This document shows positions 9,061-23,000 of a stretch of 64,000 nt of DNA, piece by piece. The stretch is from Onchidella celtica. Its lineage: Eukaryota; Mollusca; Gastropoda; Systellommatophora; Onchidiidae. Both the position numbers and the translations under genes were made by a program. Every line of letters begins with the position of its first letter. The first letter of the stretch is position 1. The stretch covers positions 404,501-468,500 of the forward strand of contig OZ007570.1 in assembly GCA_963931925.1 (NCBI GenBank). The letters run 5' to 3'. The notes under the pieces were generated by a model that was given only the letters and a program-made list of their open reading frames with translations, was not told the origin of the DNA and did no database searches.

Positions 9061-12000
9061 GTCACGAGCAGAGTTAAGGTCTTGGGGATCTAACTCGACT
9101 GCACGAGAGGCAGCTAACTCACACTCGGACACAAACACACAAGAAATTATTAAATAACAAGAGTATATGTTTGTCAGGCCGGCCGGGCCGTAATAATTAC
9201 ATAAATATGGATATATGAAACAAACGACAATAGATGTATGTTCAAAATAAAGTTCCAAAATGCTAACTTATACTAAGCTATCTACCATAATTAATATTCG
9301 ATTGGTGTATCATTATAAGAAACAAGATATCAATCTATAGCAGCAGTTGAGTCGCCACTGGCCAGTCGTCAGGCAAACTCTCCAGAAATAATATGGGTTC
9401 CCAATGCACACTGAATGCTAGGAGAGCCCAGTACGTTCAAAGCCTACAGAAGCACGAGTTCGGCTTGCAGGTATTAAGTAGCTTGTACATATAATTCTAT
9501 ACATGCAATCACTCTAATATTCATACCAATATCAATGGCCTCGTGCCGTGATGAGTCACAAGCTAAGTCTTCAAATGCCTATAGATAATTTTGTTATCAG
9601 CTGACGCTCGTTCGTCGAGTCCAAACTGTGGTTTTCTCCGACTTCCTATGAGGCTGTGGGTTTTCTCTCTATCTCCGAACTTCTATGATTATGAGTGAAT
9701 AAGATCAGTTACCGTTATTCACGCCTAACTCGTAGGCGCGAAAAATCAGGATAGCGCAGTGTGGACTCTTTAGGTCAGTCCACCCAGACCGTTCTTTCTA
9801 GAGCTCTCTCTGTTACTTCTATCAGCTCTCTCTCTATATGCTACGTCAGTCCGATGACAATGGACTGCTCGTCTTCGTGCCACACAATTCAGGTACTGGC
9901 CAACCGGAGATACTTCACGGAACGATGCTTGGCTTCTCGTCTGTACTCTTCTACTAGCCAGTTAACGTGCAAAAACTTGTCTAGTCATACTTAACAATGT
10001 CGGCATCCCCACCTTATCTCACCCCTACTACATTATGTTGGATGAACTACGAGTGGGTAATGTGGTTACTGCGTGGGTTCAATAGTAACTCCCTTAAGGA
10101 TACACAGGATTAACAAACACAGGGTTCTGCTGGCAATCTTATTTATTCAAAAGCCTAACAAAGGTATCGCTAGCAAAAGGCATAGGGAAAACCCTATCAA
10201 GAAAGGGAAGAGAAGCCCAAACAAAGAAGAAGAAGCCCATAAAAAGAAGCCCAACCAGCCATAAGCTGGAACAAGAGAAAAAGACATATTATTAGGATAT
10301 AATGACAACATTAATCAGGCAATCAATGGTGGACATACATAGTGATAGTATTAAGTATTAAATCAAACAACAACAATATAATATAGAATTTAAGCAATAA
10401 CCAACTGGATATGTATGCATGGAATAAAATAGCGCTAAGGTTAATGAATAACAACTACAAGTGGCTATATCATATACACAAGGAGTTTCCTAGTACACTG
10501 GCAACACAAACTAATGTACTAATCAAAGTATGAAGGACATAACAAATGAAGGGGCAAGAACACAATAGTTTCGCTCCACTGAGCCGGTGTACAACACATC
10601 CAGAGTGGCCATTCCATTTAATAACGCAGTGGCCAACATGGCCCACTGACCGTCCATAACACAGACGCTGCATCCCAATGCAGGCCATCCTCATAGGCCC
10701 ACTCCCATTATTAGTACTAACCCGCCCCAGGGCTATTGTATTGGTTACCTCCCTTCCCAATCGATACTGAAGGGTCATGCCCTTTGACCTTAGCCGCGGA
10801 GCTATGCCGCCAGGCTAACATGTGTATGACACACCACTAGATACATAAAGTAATGTGTACATTCCTTAAAATGAAACTGTCCTTCACACACTTACGAAAC
10901 TCATAGAAGCATAATACATCTGGATAACTATAATACATGCACATGATATATATATATATGTCGGCGAGACTCATTGCAACATGTGTAGACTCATTGAAAC
11001 ATTGTTCATCCACCGCCGCACATAGAACAATCCTGGGGCTCACCCATGTGAGGCCCAACTAATATTATACATCTCCAATACATGTAATTACTTACACATC
11101 TTAAACACTAAACACGCAATCACAATCACACTGCTCTCTATAGCATAGTGGTACTGGCAAGGTACACAAATACCCGTAATACAATCAAGTGTATAGTGCC
11201 GCTCGCTATAACATAAGTCATCCACATCAACATGTCAGGAAATCCTCACTGCCTACCACAACAAGGCAATGCTACACACACACACTATATATATGCACAC
11301 AAGCAAATCGTGATAGCTTGGGTAGCGAGCCATCATTATCATCTAGCACCGCAAACGTTAACTTTGACAATAAAGTCACAATATCAAGACACTGCACTGC
11401 ATCGCGCATCTTACACGTCTTATGACAATGGCAATTACCGTTGAGCCGGACTCATAATGGTCTCTGTAGATCAGCATTCTCTACGTGGCATCCAAGAAAG
11501 AGGGGGGGGGGGTGCGCAAATTAAAGTCACTTCTAATATAATAGTCTCCAACTTACCCAAAGTCTCTCTGCTACTGGCGCAACTGGACTAGGCCATGTTT
11601 TGGGCGAGGCGCGCCACGGCAGGCCGCCGCCGGTCTAGGTCCACTGTGCTGTCGGCTCTTGTCTCTGCGTCTTTGATGGAGTGTGCTGACCACGGATGAG
11701 TTCTTTTGTTTCTCGGGGGCCTCAGCATAGTGCTGTTGGCCCCCAAGTGTGCTGACCACTCGAACTCGCATCTTATTTATGAGCCCGCGCGGACGTCCCA
11801 GAGAGCTATTACGTAGCCATATTTGGACGAGTGAAAGGTTCGGACGTGGAGTCCAGCCCGACAATAAAACTGGTTAGGGTCCTAACACAATCGAATTTAC
11901 AGTACGGTAAAAAGGGTGCACACAAAAGTCAATTAGGTATCCCAGTAAACTGCAGAACTTACTCTAACGTCCCCTCCAGCAATAATTGAATAAATTTGAC

Positions 12001-12800
12001 CCAGGTTGGAATTATCGGGGATAACATGCGTCTAACTCATAGTTTACTTTAAATCCGAGACCCTCTTATTAATTATTTCAATAGGATATGTGCATCAAAG
12101 TACAACAAAATTGGTACCATTATAAAGTAGAAACTTGCTGCTAAAATTCTAACTGACTACTTATACCAGAAACCCGGTAATAGTTTTAATATAAATTTTC
12201 AAAGTGTCAGGACTAACAACATTCGACAATTTTGTGCGGGATACTTTCGTCCATTAATACGACGTATCTCCATTGATAACAAACGTTATCATGAGTACCT
12301 ATTTTGTACCGATAGGGTATTGTCTACTCTCAAAAATGAATTCGGGTTCCCGTCTTTCTGTCGGTGGATAACAACGAGTGAGCGAGTTGTAAGAAACTCA
12401 AAGCCATGATATAAGAGTTGGAAGCCCGGGGGTCAACATTTCCAACTGACCAATCAAAATGCGCGCTTTTCACCGTGATGTGAATAACGGGTCCCGCGCT
12501 AGTATCACAAGGGAAATAATCCAATTAATGGTACTCGGCCAAGTGCCCATAAACTACTATGAGTGGCCGTCCCTCACTCACGCACCAGCGTTACCATGAA
12601 AGCACATATTAAAAATAGAAAATCTTTCATCCTCTCACAATTACTTCTAATCACGAACATTAAAACCCAAAAGCGTGAATCTAATATTTTAACTCTATAA
12701 TTCTTTACTTACAAACAATAATTCGCGGGGACCGTTCAAGGCCACCAGCCAATTTCTCATGGCCCTGACACGTAAACAACTCACGGCTCTGCGTGAATTT
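9061..12800. other. non-coding, LTR-like and repeat-derived sequence
   Basis: No protein-coding frame with family resemblance was found on either strand. The region opens with TGTCACGAGCAGAG and contains long CA/AC-rich tracts, a reversed AATAAA near 10140, a purine cluster at 10195-10260 (gaagaagaagccc), an (AT)n run at 10945-10958, and a G-run at 11501-11512. Composition resembles the long LTRs at 33.7 and 39.6 kb, so old solo LTRs are possible, but no matched ends or target duplications could be paired. Confidence 0.3.
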
Positions 12801-13013
12801 TAATAACACTAGACTCATGACAGTAGGTCTATCATTATCATGTACGACTGACACAGATTGTACGAACAAAACAATTTACGTGTTTGGATACATCCCGCGC
12901 TAACATTGATGTAACTTTTAACAGCTGCTCTAGTCCCCCCAGCCATCCCCCCTCCCCCCCCCCTTTTTTTTAAAGTGGCCGCAGTAGAAGGGAAGGGTTG
13001 GGTGGCGTAAGTG

Positions 13014-13095
13014 TAGTGACATACTAGACGCGGCAAACTGCTGCCGCACGCGGGAACGGCAAACCGCAACAGCACGCGGCATAGTATGTCACTAG
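13014..13095. repeat. 82-bp foldback
   Basis: The left end TAGTGACATACTA and right end TAGTATGTCACTA are exact inverted repeats. Further inside, GACGCGGCA and TGCCGCGTGC pair imperfectly. The whole 82 bases can fold on itself, typical of a tiny MITE. It lies about 0.9 kb upstream of the TFIP11 start codon. Confidence 0.6.
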
Positions 13096-13947
13096 CCTAA
13101 TGGAGGTTCGGATTTGGGATAGTATGCGGTTGCTTGGCTGACTATCACGCACTTTTGAACTCTCTACACACTCTGTGGGTCTGGATTGATGAAGCATTTT
13201 AAAAAACTTGGCCACCTTCGTCTAACAGACCCAACCTCGGATATTTTCTCGTGTATCCTCTGTTAAAACTAAGACAAGAAAACAGAATACAGCTGAATTG
13301 CCTTGATGCTATTGTGAGAATCGGGGCAAACTATTGCTTTATAAAAAATGTTGCAAAGGCTTTCACTCGTTCACTAGTGTATATCTATGCTTTCACTGCA
13401 TCTCCAGAAATGCTTAAAACAACAACAAAACTGACAAGACTTAAGCCAAATATTCCACTCACTCTATTGGGGAGGATGATGTTAACCTGGTTTTGGACCT
13501 TTCGTGAGATGTTACTTTTTTGTTAGTATGAACATAATACTGAAATGTTTGCCTTTCTTTTCTGGCTTTTTCTTTTTCTAGCATTGTTTGGCTTAAACTT
13601 AAAATTTCAATCTGGCAACCCTGATCTGGCAATAATTCTATTTCAACATGGCAGCCTCCATTGGAGTGTGTTTTTGGAGAGTAGAGCCAATAAACCAGTT
13701 TTAGTTTAAGTCAAAGGAGGTCAACACATTATTTTTTTGTTCATACTCAGCATTCGGCCTACGCAAATAGATCTAGACTTTGTAGTGCCCAGACCTCTAG
13801 ATGTAGTCTTGATAGTTTTGACAAGTCTGTGCTGAAAGTGAAATCAGTTTGATTCCCGACAGAAATTGTCAGAAAGCTTGGTAGCAAAACCGATCGTGAT
13901 TCCAACGTCTTCCTCTCACAAAAGTGGACATTAACAATCAGATCGAG
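13096..13947 (+). promoter_or_regulatory. TFIP11 upstream region and 5' UTR (start site not defined)
   Basis: The stretch before the TFIP11 start codon has no recognised gene and no clear TATA box. The last ~100 bases before the ATG are likely 5' UTR because the first coding exon has no acceptor directly before its ATG, but the transcription start cannot be set from sequence. An upstream non-coding exon is possible. Confidence 0.35.
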
Positions 13948-14059
13948 ATGTCTTCACCAGAAGTTGAACGCTTTGAAATGACAGACAGTGACTATAGTCA
14001 CATTTTTGACCCGTCAGGCTCAAGCAGAAGAAGGCAAACAAAGAATCAAGCCACTTACG
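13948..14059 (+). CDS. TFIP11 coding exon 1
   Basis: Encodes residues 1-37 plus one base. [16 protein letters not shown] is the start of the TIP_N domain, and the exon ends QTKNQATYG across the junction. The donor is G|GTAAAT. Exon 2 continues the same conserved YG-x-WA block, which confirms the 6.7-kb intron. Confidence 0.9.
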
Positions 14060-17000
14060 GTAAATACAATTAAAAGAAATCAAATGTCACTAGCAGTAGC
14101 ACTTGTAGCAGTACTAGCACAGCCCTTGTCGCCTATGCATACAGTGCAATCCTAATAGATCTATCTCAACATCAGTGGGGCCATCTGAATTGCGTCAAGT
14201 AAAGAGAAAGTTGAAATAGCAGATTAGTGGTGGAAGAGAACAAAAAAACCAGGAGATTAAAATAAACATTACGGGGAAAAGTGTCCAAATATAATGCAGT
14301 TATTTGAATTATGTCCCTTTTTCGGGAGGAGTTCCGTACTCGAGCGCCACTTTTTGATAAAAAACCCTATATATTTTTTCGGTACTTATTAATTTTGTTA
14401 GTTTATCCAATTGTCATTGGAAAAAAAAGCAATGATTGATATGTAACGACGTGAGGGTCTAGTCAGTTTGTATCATCGAGGCCGTAGGCCGATGTTCGTC
14501 CGAGCAGTAGTCAGATTGACTTATCAGGGAAAGCCGCCGGGGTAGCTAGGCCTATATACTGGCGCTCGAGTACGGAACTCCTTCCCCTTTTTCTTCTAAT
14601 TATCGGCATACAGTCACCCATTCTTCCAATATCATTGTTGTGTGGAGCAATTGCGTGGCAAACACTTGCTGATATCTGCGAACATCAAATGTGCAGTGTT
14701 TTACTTTTTTTGTTTGTTAAACTCGACGTGTTTCTTCAGAAGAAGTGATGATACCAATGACATATTTTATATACACAGATACAGATGTTATATACACACA
14801 GTACACAATTAATCAAGAGATCTAGTCAAGGCCTAGCATCAGTGGCGCACAAATATTGCATGAAAAAAAAATTACAGTCTGTAGTAGGCCTACTCTGTAC
14901 TTTTACTGCGGTGGGCTCATGCATGGCACTCCACACTCACATTACTGAAGCCAAGGGTCATTCTCAGTGTCCACACACACCCTCTCCTACCCTTCCCTGT
15001 CAGCACTGCAAAAAGAAGTAAAGAGTTCTTCTAGTTCTATGCGGGAAGTTGTGTGGGCATTTTCGGTAGCACACTAGTAGATCTAGTGCACCTGTTGTGC
15101 TCTGGTCGTGGAGAAATGTGTCGATATAATAAGAGAAAAGAATGGAACAACACGTCGAATTACAGGGAAATGTTTAGTAGATTAAGAAGGAACAGGTTGG
15201 GACTTAAAAAAAATTGTGTTGAGTTAAATCCAGAATGTTGACAAAAAAAAAGCCATGTCGAGATATGCGGATTGGACTGTACTTAAGTTAGGTTTACTTA
15301 GATCTGTCCTCTAGATTCCAGGCCATATGTATGTTAACTGAAATTTGTTAAACTTTGAAAGGAGGTACCATGAGTCACAACTTTGGTCAGGCACATATAC
15401 TTATTTCATGTTCTGTGTGTTAATTGCTGTCATGATCACATGTAATTGGTACACGCTCAGTGGTAAAAGGGAAATAACCTAATTAATACGATAGGGGGTG
15501 AAGAAGTAGAACATCATGTGTATTACGTCATTTGTGCCTTAGTAGATATAAGGTCAAGGAAGCAGACGCTGACTGGGGTTTTTGTGACGTCAGGTTAAGC
15601 AAGGGGTGACGGTTGACCGGCAGGACAGCGGAGGAACCACAACAGTAAACAAGACATCGCTGACCATTAAGAATAGGTAGCAAAATCTAAATAAACTTAA
15701 GGAATGGGAGGGATTCCATCTTTAAAGCAGAAGAATATCAGGCGTTGATGAAAAGGGACGTGTAGGTTTGGACCTAAAGGGGGGATTATAATTGTGACCC
15801 AGGATGGTTATACTGATGACCAATGGGAATAGATGTAGTGATCAGAAAAGGGGCAGAAGAGATCGATTGTATATATGCAGTGGGGGGAACTAGTTCTTCA
15901 GTTCCAGACAGACGATCCAGCTGTGAGGGGGCTCAGCATGTTTCCACTAGAGTGAAACTCAGAGATATGCCTGGATGTATTAGATCTAATTGAATCCATG
16001 GCAAATTTTTGTTGATTTCCCTGGTTCCTTAGAGTCAGGGCTAATGGTGAGTCTCGACCACAAAATGTTCCATGAATCAAGCAAATGAGCGTGGCCATCT
16101 AGACTCTACTGATCTAGGATGAGGCATCATCCTCAGAGAGGAGGACAGATGAATACAACAAGAATGAGATAGCGAGGAATCGATAGTAGATTTGACTAGC
16201 TAGAGCTAGATCTATATCTAGTGTTATAAAATATAACTGTAACTTGAATTGTCTGGGTGAGTCTGGGAGTTACCTTTACCAGCTCATCCTGGAGTTATGT
16301 CTAAATTCTATCCCATGGGAGGGTGACTCCTTAATAGTACGGGTGGAGTGAAAGTATGAATCTAACTGTGCCGATGTCTCTGTAGTGAGCTAGGCAAGTT
16401 GGTAAATTGTAGAATTTCGAATATTGTCTGAATTACTCTGATAGATTACAGTTTTTGTATGATCTGTGGAGTTACTGAAATATAAACCATTACAGTTCAA
16501 CCTTTGGCCAGTAATGTTATATAATGTCCTGAGGACATCTAACGTAGTTAATAGCCAGTTCCAGAATAAGTAGAAGAGGATTTATAAGGATGAAAGGAAT
16601 TGAGTTAGATTTAGGTTAGACTTAAAGTTAGACTTATATTGGATCTAGAATAGTCCAGACTAATGGTCCAGATTTAATATGAATTATTATGGACATTGTA
16701 GTTATGATTTTGTTTCACATTCACAGCCTTTTATTGTTAACTTAGAGTAGTGTTAATTAATAAACCCTGCAAGTCTGCCAACAGTTACCCAATTTGTTAC
16801 ATGGTAACTAGTATGTTTGTGCGTAAGGATTGAATCCACTTTAATTACAAAAAGAAATGCAGTCGAACACATAACCCCATGCATCCCAGTAAATGACAAA
16901 CACTCTCAACTTCATAACATCTCAAAGTGGGTTTGTTTAAAGGGGATCCATAACAATTGCCAAGCCGCATAAAACATCTATCTAGAGAACTTACTCGCCA

Positions 17001-20000
17001 GAGGGACTCCCCATGACTCCCTACTTATGGATGCTCCTAAAGACATGTAGTAGGCCTACCCCAATCTTATGACTCAAACGAAACTCCTCCCAAACTTCTG
17101 CTTAGTATCAAATTCACTAGGGCCTCTCACGGAAACCGGTGCTATCTTGGATGGGGGACTCATTTAAAAAAACTTGTTAATTCCGTTGGCAGGGTGATGT
17201 TGTAAACAACCTGTCAGTCAGACCTACAGAATAGAGAGGTGCTGCCAGAAGTGATACAAGGCAGGAATACATCATCAGTTTTGACTACCCTGTGCCATTT
17301 TGGATCTTCTTCTGCGTTCTTCGTGTCAGACTATTTATATCAGGAGGCCGGTAGCCTTTATGAAGGATGCTGTGCTCCTGAGTTCCTCTGCTGTCCCATA
17401 TAGCTTGGTGTGTAGTGCCGCACCTCAGGGCCAGCTGTTTTCCCTCTGTTGTCTGTATAGGGGGCATTGTTGGAGGACATGTTCTGCATTCTCTGGGCAG
17501 TTTCCACATGGGCATGTCTCAGTTTCTCCAACCCTGAATTTTTTGTAAAGGTGCCATTTTGGATGAGATCGATTGTTCATAACTAGGCATGTACACAACA
17601 AGGTTTAATGCAGCGTCAGAAAGTATCTATATTAATAAAACTGAAACTTTACGACAATTGCAGCGCGCCTTTCGCTACTCCTCTGTTAATACTGATTCGG
17701 TGGCCCTCAGATTTTATAATTACTCGCAGAACATTTGTATCAGTTTCTAGGTTGCGACACATTGGCGTTTGATCTATTTTTTCAGCATATATAATTGAGA
17801 TTGGTTCCGGTATCGGGATCATCACACTCACAAAACAACTTCCGGTTAGGACTGGTTTGAATGATGAGATTGAGTTCTAAGACTATTAATATGAAACTTT
17901 GTGTGTTCTCAATGTGCCTAGACTAGGAAAAAGAAAGGGTCTGGAATTGGGAGATTGACGCTGCAGGGCCAAAAGTACAGGTTTGTGTTTTCAATAATTA
18001 TGCCTAGGAAAATATTATAATATTTCTTTTCCATGAACACATGACGTTATCACTTCCTGCGATGTGTTCACTAACAAACAAACTAGCCCGTGCGCAAATC
18101 ATTGCCATTTGACGGATGCTGGCGGGACGCACAGGACGTCAACGCTCAAAGGGAGAGCAGTAAAACGTATCTAAAAACAAACAAACAAAAATAAAATAAA
18201 GCTATAGGAACAGGTAAAATGAAGCAGGTCCATAATAATCACCCAGAACTGGAACTAATAAATCGATTTATCCCGGGCAGGGCCGGGAACTTAGCTAGTG
18301 TTATATATTTAGAGAGAGATCTCACTTCTGCCAAATTGCAAAACTAGGTCAGGGAGGTAACAAGAGTCAAAAGAGACCGTCTTCACCAAAGACAGTGTTT
18401 GGTATAGACACTGTTTTCTGTAGTTTGTTCATATTTTTGCATTGATTGAAACTATTTAGAGCCATAAAATTGTAAGCTCTTACTCCCCTCGGAAATGTAC
18501 AAATGGGTATTGTTTGTCACCAATCAAGCGAAGTTGCATTTCACCCAAAATGGCGGTGCACATACTACCTGTATTCATAAAAAGTGGGCTTCTTTTGCTT
18601 AGAACTCTTAGTTCCCTATTCTGTGGTTGGACCTGACTGGGCATAAACCTACTCTGCTGTCATTTCGTGTGTGTGCACTTAACTGAGCCATTATCTCTGT
18701 ATAGCCGAGTAGTTTTATGATAGCAGATTTTCTTGGTAATGACACGATCAGCTACTTCAACTAGATTTAGTTCTCGATTATTTAGTTTTTAAAAAATGGT
18801 AAAATCTGATCACCTTTGTCTTGGTAGATCCACTCCAGCAAAATAAAAGGCTCAGACCTGAATTCATTGTGAAAAGATCTCATATGGATGAAATGCAATG
18901 GTTTTCAGTTTTCAGTGAGGAGAATGGGAAACTGTGGGAAGAAGGGTACAGAAGGGCGTAACTCTGACTTCACAATGACAGTGAAATCATCACTTGTATG
19001 TGCAAACCATTTTGGATGTTGTTGAAGGATGGCAGTATCAGAACTATCACTCACTCTGTGGAATTTGGTTATTTGTAATGTGATGTAATGTTCTTCTAAA
19101 AATGTCTTGTTATACCCTGGGTCTCGCTATTCCAGGAAAACGGGCAAAAGCCAGAGAGATAAAAATCCCCCACCCCTTATTTTTTATGGTCGCCTCCCTT
19201 TTTAACATGTTCTGTACTTCAGTGTAGTATCAAATTGAATCATTGATGGTAGATCTTGGCTTTCATATTGATACTGATTTTTTTTTTTTTGGTGCTGACA
19301 GTAGCCATGTTTTGATCTAATTGCGAGATGAGATCAAAGTCAGATGCAAAAGTTAGAAACAGAGGAGTATGTTTGTTTCCAGTGGTTTCCCATGCTGTAT
19401 CATTCAGTGACTGCAAACGAACTGGCCATGTGATAGTGATACAGCGAGTGTAGGCTAATGGTCAGTAACTTGAGTAAGGCCAGCGTATGCGGCACGTGGC
19501 CGAGATTAAAATGACAATCACTGAATCAGTGACCTGCTTAATAATTATTGCACATCACCAGTAATGACAAGATAATGCACATATGGTGCACATGTAACAA
19601 AACTACACAGTTGCAGCCTACATGGTGTGCCCCACAATTTGCCTCACTTGGTGATGACTATAAATATTAGTGACAAAAAGTATACAACTTGTTGCTTATT
19701 AAAGGGTTGAGCTAAAGATCAATATCCGACCTCAGATTTGATCGCATGCCCGAAACGGTCGATGGATCTTAGTGGAATTTTGGTATTTTATGTAAAAATA
19801 CATTCTTTCAACAAAAAAAAAAACAGGATAGGATGCCAGAATTCTCACTCTCAGCTTTTTTTTTTCAATGAAAAGCGACAAAATTTTCAAAATTTACTCA
19901 TTTACTGTTAGTAAGTCGAAATCATATTATATATTTACCTTTGCGGAGGGCAGCCTCTTCCACGTAGTTTTTTTTCATTTCACTCAGGACCCTTAGTGCT

Positions 20001-23000
20001 AACACTTCTTTGATCAGACACGCAAGACAATGTATTAATTATTTGTGCGCTGGAGGTAGCGGCAAATGTCAGTTTGGCAGATTCAGTGTTGTGCACCATG
20101 TTTGATGGCTATTTTGCCAGGGGAAGGAAGGGCTGCAACTGCAACAGCATGAATGGCATGCTCTATTTTGATTGCTCTAGTAGTGTTTCTACTGCATGGA
20201 AGGCTGTCATTTCTCCATCCATACGCAATATAATATATTATTTATAATAAGGAATCATAACTGATCTACCAGTGGAGGATTAATTTTAAAAATTGCATCA
20301 ATAACGTACCTCATTTATCTGTGATTTGATTACTTTGCATGCTGTAAGTGTTGATGTCACGCCCATCAAGTGGTAGTTTGTGAGATTTCTTGGAAATTAA
20401 CTGTCCGAGGAGACCTTTGAAGTTTAAGATGAAGAATTGCATTAGGATTTTAAAGTGACAATACTAAACTAATTGAATGTGAACATGACAGACTAAATAG
20501 AATATCCACCTGGGTAAATCAGTAGCATGGATGGATGACCATTTGACAAGAGGAGAAAAGTTGTGATATTGCCTGCTTTATTTGCAGTGACTTCACATGC
20601 TATTGAAGAACTGGAGAATATCAATTTATGAGATCCATAAAATTTGCTTGAAGATGTTTATGATGGGGTTTTCCTCTTCAGTTTTTAAAAATGTTCAATG
20701 AGCTGAATCCAACATTCCTCAGGAATCTGGGCAGACAGAGACAGTGATGACAGTGACAATGAGATGGCAGGTCTGGGGGGGCGGAGGAGGAAGACCCAGC
20801 AGAGTACCGGAGGAGGGGGCACAGGAATTAGTTTTGTCAGTGGCGGCTTCAAGGAGGAACAAGGAAAGGAGAAAGGCGCACCTGAAAGTGTAAGTGCAGT
20901 GACATCAACAGTGATTGTCCACAATGTCACTGGGGGATGCTAGAAATGTTTTTTTTTCTTTTAAAACTATGTTTGGAATCATGAGGGAATTCAATAAAAA
21001 GTGTGCAAGAATTATTTGGCTACACTAAACCTTTTTTTTTTTGTTGTTATATTAAACCTTTTTTTTTTGTTATAATATTGCAGTAGCTTTTGGTTTTGCC
21101 AAATCTGTCATAAATGAGTCAAGAAGTATAGGGGGTCACTCATCCCACTTGTAAAGATTTGTCTTTTGATATGGCATAATGGCTCCATTGGATATATCAG
21201 CTGATTGTTGAGATTACAATAGAATGCCATTTTGTCACAACAGTAGAATATATAATAATTCTTCTTGCTTGTATGATCTGTGACTGGTCAGTGTACAACT
21301 GGAATAAATTGACTAGAAGGGGCTTCAGTTTTGCCTGTGATGTTAGTGGTTCATATGTCTGTGCAAATTGACCCTGATGGTGTAACTCAATTATCAACTG
21401 AAATGGTAATGAAAGGTAGTAAAAATGATTGAAATATCAACAGGTTCTGTGGAACAGAAAAACAAATACAACATGTCAGGCTAGAAGTCTTTGCCGCAAG
21501 AGATTGATGTTGATGGCACAACTTGTGATGTGACAAACTTGTTTGAATTTTTGTTTGTTTTGTTTTTTTGTTCAGGTGGACGAGTCATGGATTCAGACGA
21601 AAAAGAGTGCCAGTAGAGAAGTTCCCATGCCTCGCTATGTCAGAGGTCACCAGAAGGATCAGGATAGGTTGGTGGGTTTCATCAAGATATTGATCACCAT
21701 AATATGGGACAGTTGGAGTGTTTTGAGTTCCCAGGTTTCTCACTGCCACCTGGTGGAGAATGCCTGGGAGACAAAACAATGGGATGTTTTACAAAGGCAA
21801 ATAGAGAAAATACTGAGTTTGTGTTCAGATATCACCCTAGGCCTTGATTGAAATAGCTTAAATGTTGTAATTATACTTCAGTTTCTTTAGGAAAACTCTG
21901 GCACTTCAGTTTCTTTAGGAAAACTCTGGCACTTCAGTTTCTTTAGGAAAACTCTGGCACTTCAGTTTCTTTAGAAAAACTCTGGCACTTCAGTTTCTAT
22001 AGGAAAACTCTGGCACTTCAGTTTCTTTAGGAACATTCTGGCACTTCAGTTTCTATAGGAAAACTCTGGCACTTCAGTTTCTATAGGAAAATTCTGGCGC
22101 TTCAGTTTCTATAGGAAAACTCTGGCACTTCAGTTTCTGTAGGAAAACCCTGGCACTTCAGTTTCTATAGGAAAACTCTGGCACTTCAGTTTCTATATGA
22201 AAACTCTGGCACTTCAGTTTCTTTAGGAAAACTCTGGCCATTTTTTTTTACATGTGGTGGCACCATATCAAAACCATATTATTGTTTATCATTACACCAA
22301 GCAGTCTTGTCACACAGTGCATCATAACCTCCACCCAAGATCAGCAGGCCAGTTGTGTGTATGCTACTTTTGAGAGTGTGAAAAAGATGCTGTCCTGTCT
22401 GATCTATTTCCTAGTTCCTGCTGTCTTTGGTTTCATGACCTTGTGCTGGAAATTTGTGCATTGAACAAACGTAAATATCTCAGTTTCCTGCAGGTTTACT
22501 TTTCTTCTGCCACTATGTTGTGATCTTCCATACTTACAATAAAGTTGCTTGCTGCGTTTTTTTAAAACTCGAATCTTTGGAACAAATTCAAAACTGCACA
22601 TTGTATGGGCTGCCTCATGTAATGGTTTATGTGTTAGAAAACTGAATAGCATGAAAATGCCATAGTGACTTGGCTCTTGTGAAATGTACAGGGGATGATG
22701 AGAGTACAGTTGTATTTACTTTCTGTTTTCATGACATCTGACAACATCTGCATCTTTCTTTTTTTCCCCCTGTCATTCCAGGGAATTTGGTGCATGGGAG
22801 AAATATACCAGAGGAATTGGACAGAAACTGTTGATGAAGGTAAAAGGTCCAGCATTGTCAATGTGTCTTCAACATTTGTTAGCATTGTCAATATGTCTTC
22901 AACATTTGTCCAGCATTGTCAATATGTCATATGTCCCATCATTTGTCCAGCATCGTCTATGAGTTTCTAATGTTATAGATAGTTTCTGGTAACGTGAGCT

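Noticed and set aside
9061-12800. Assignment of complete LTRs with defined ends in this region
   Set aside because: Openings such as TGTCACGAGC look LTR-like, but I could not pair ends or find target duplications, so only a general note is kept.
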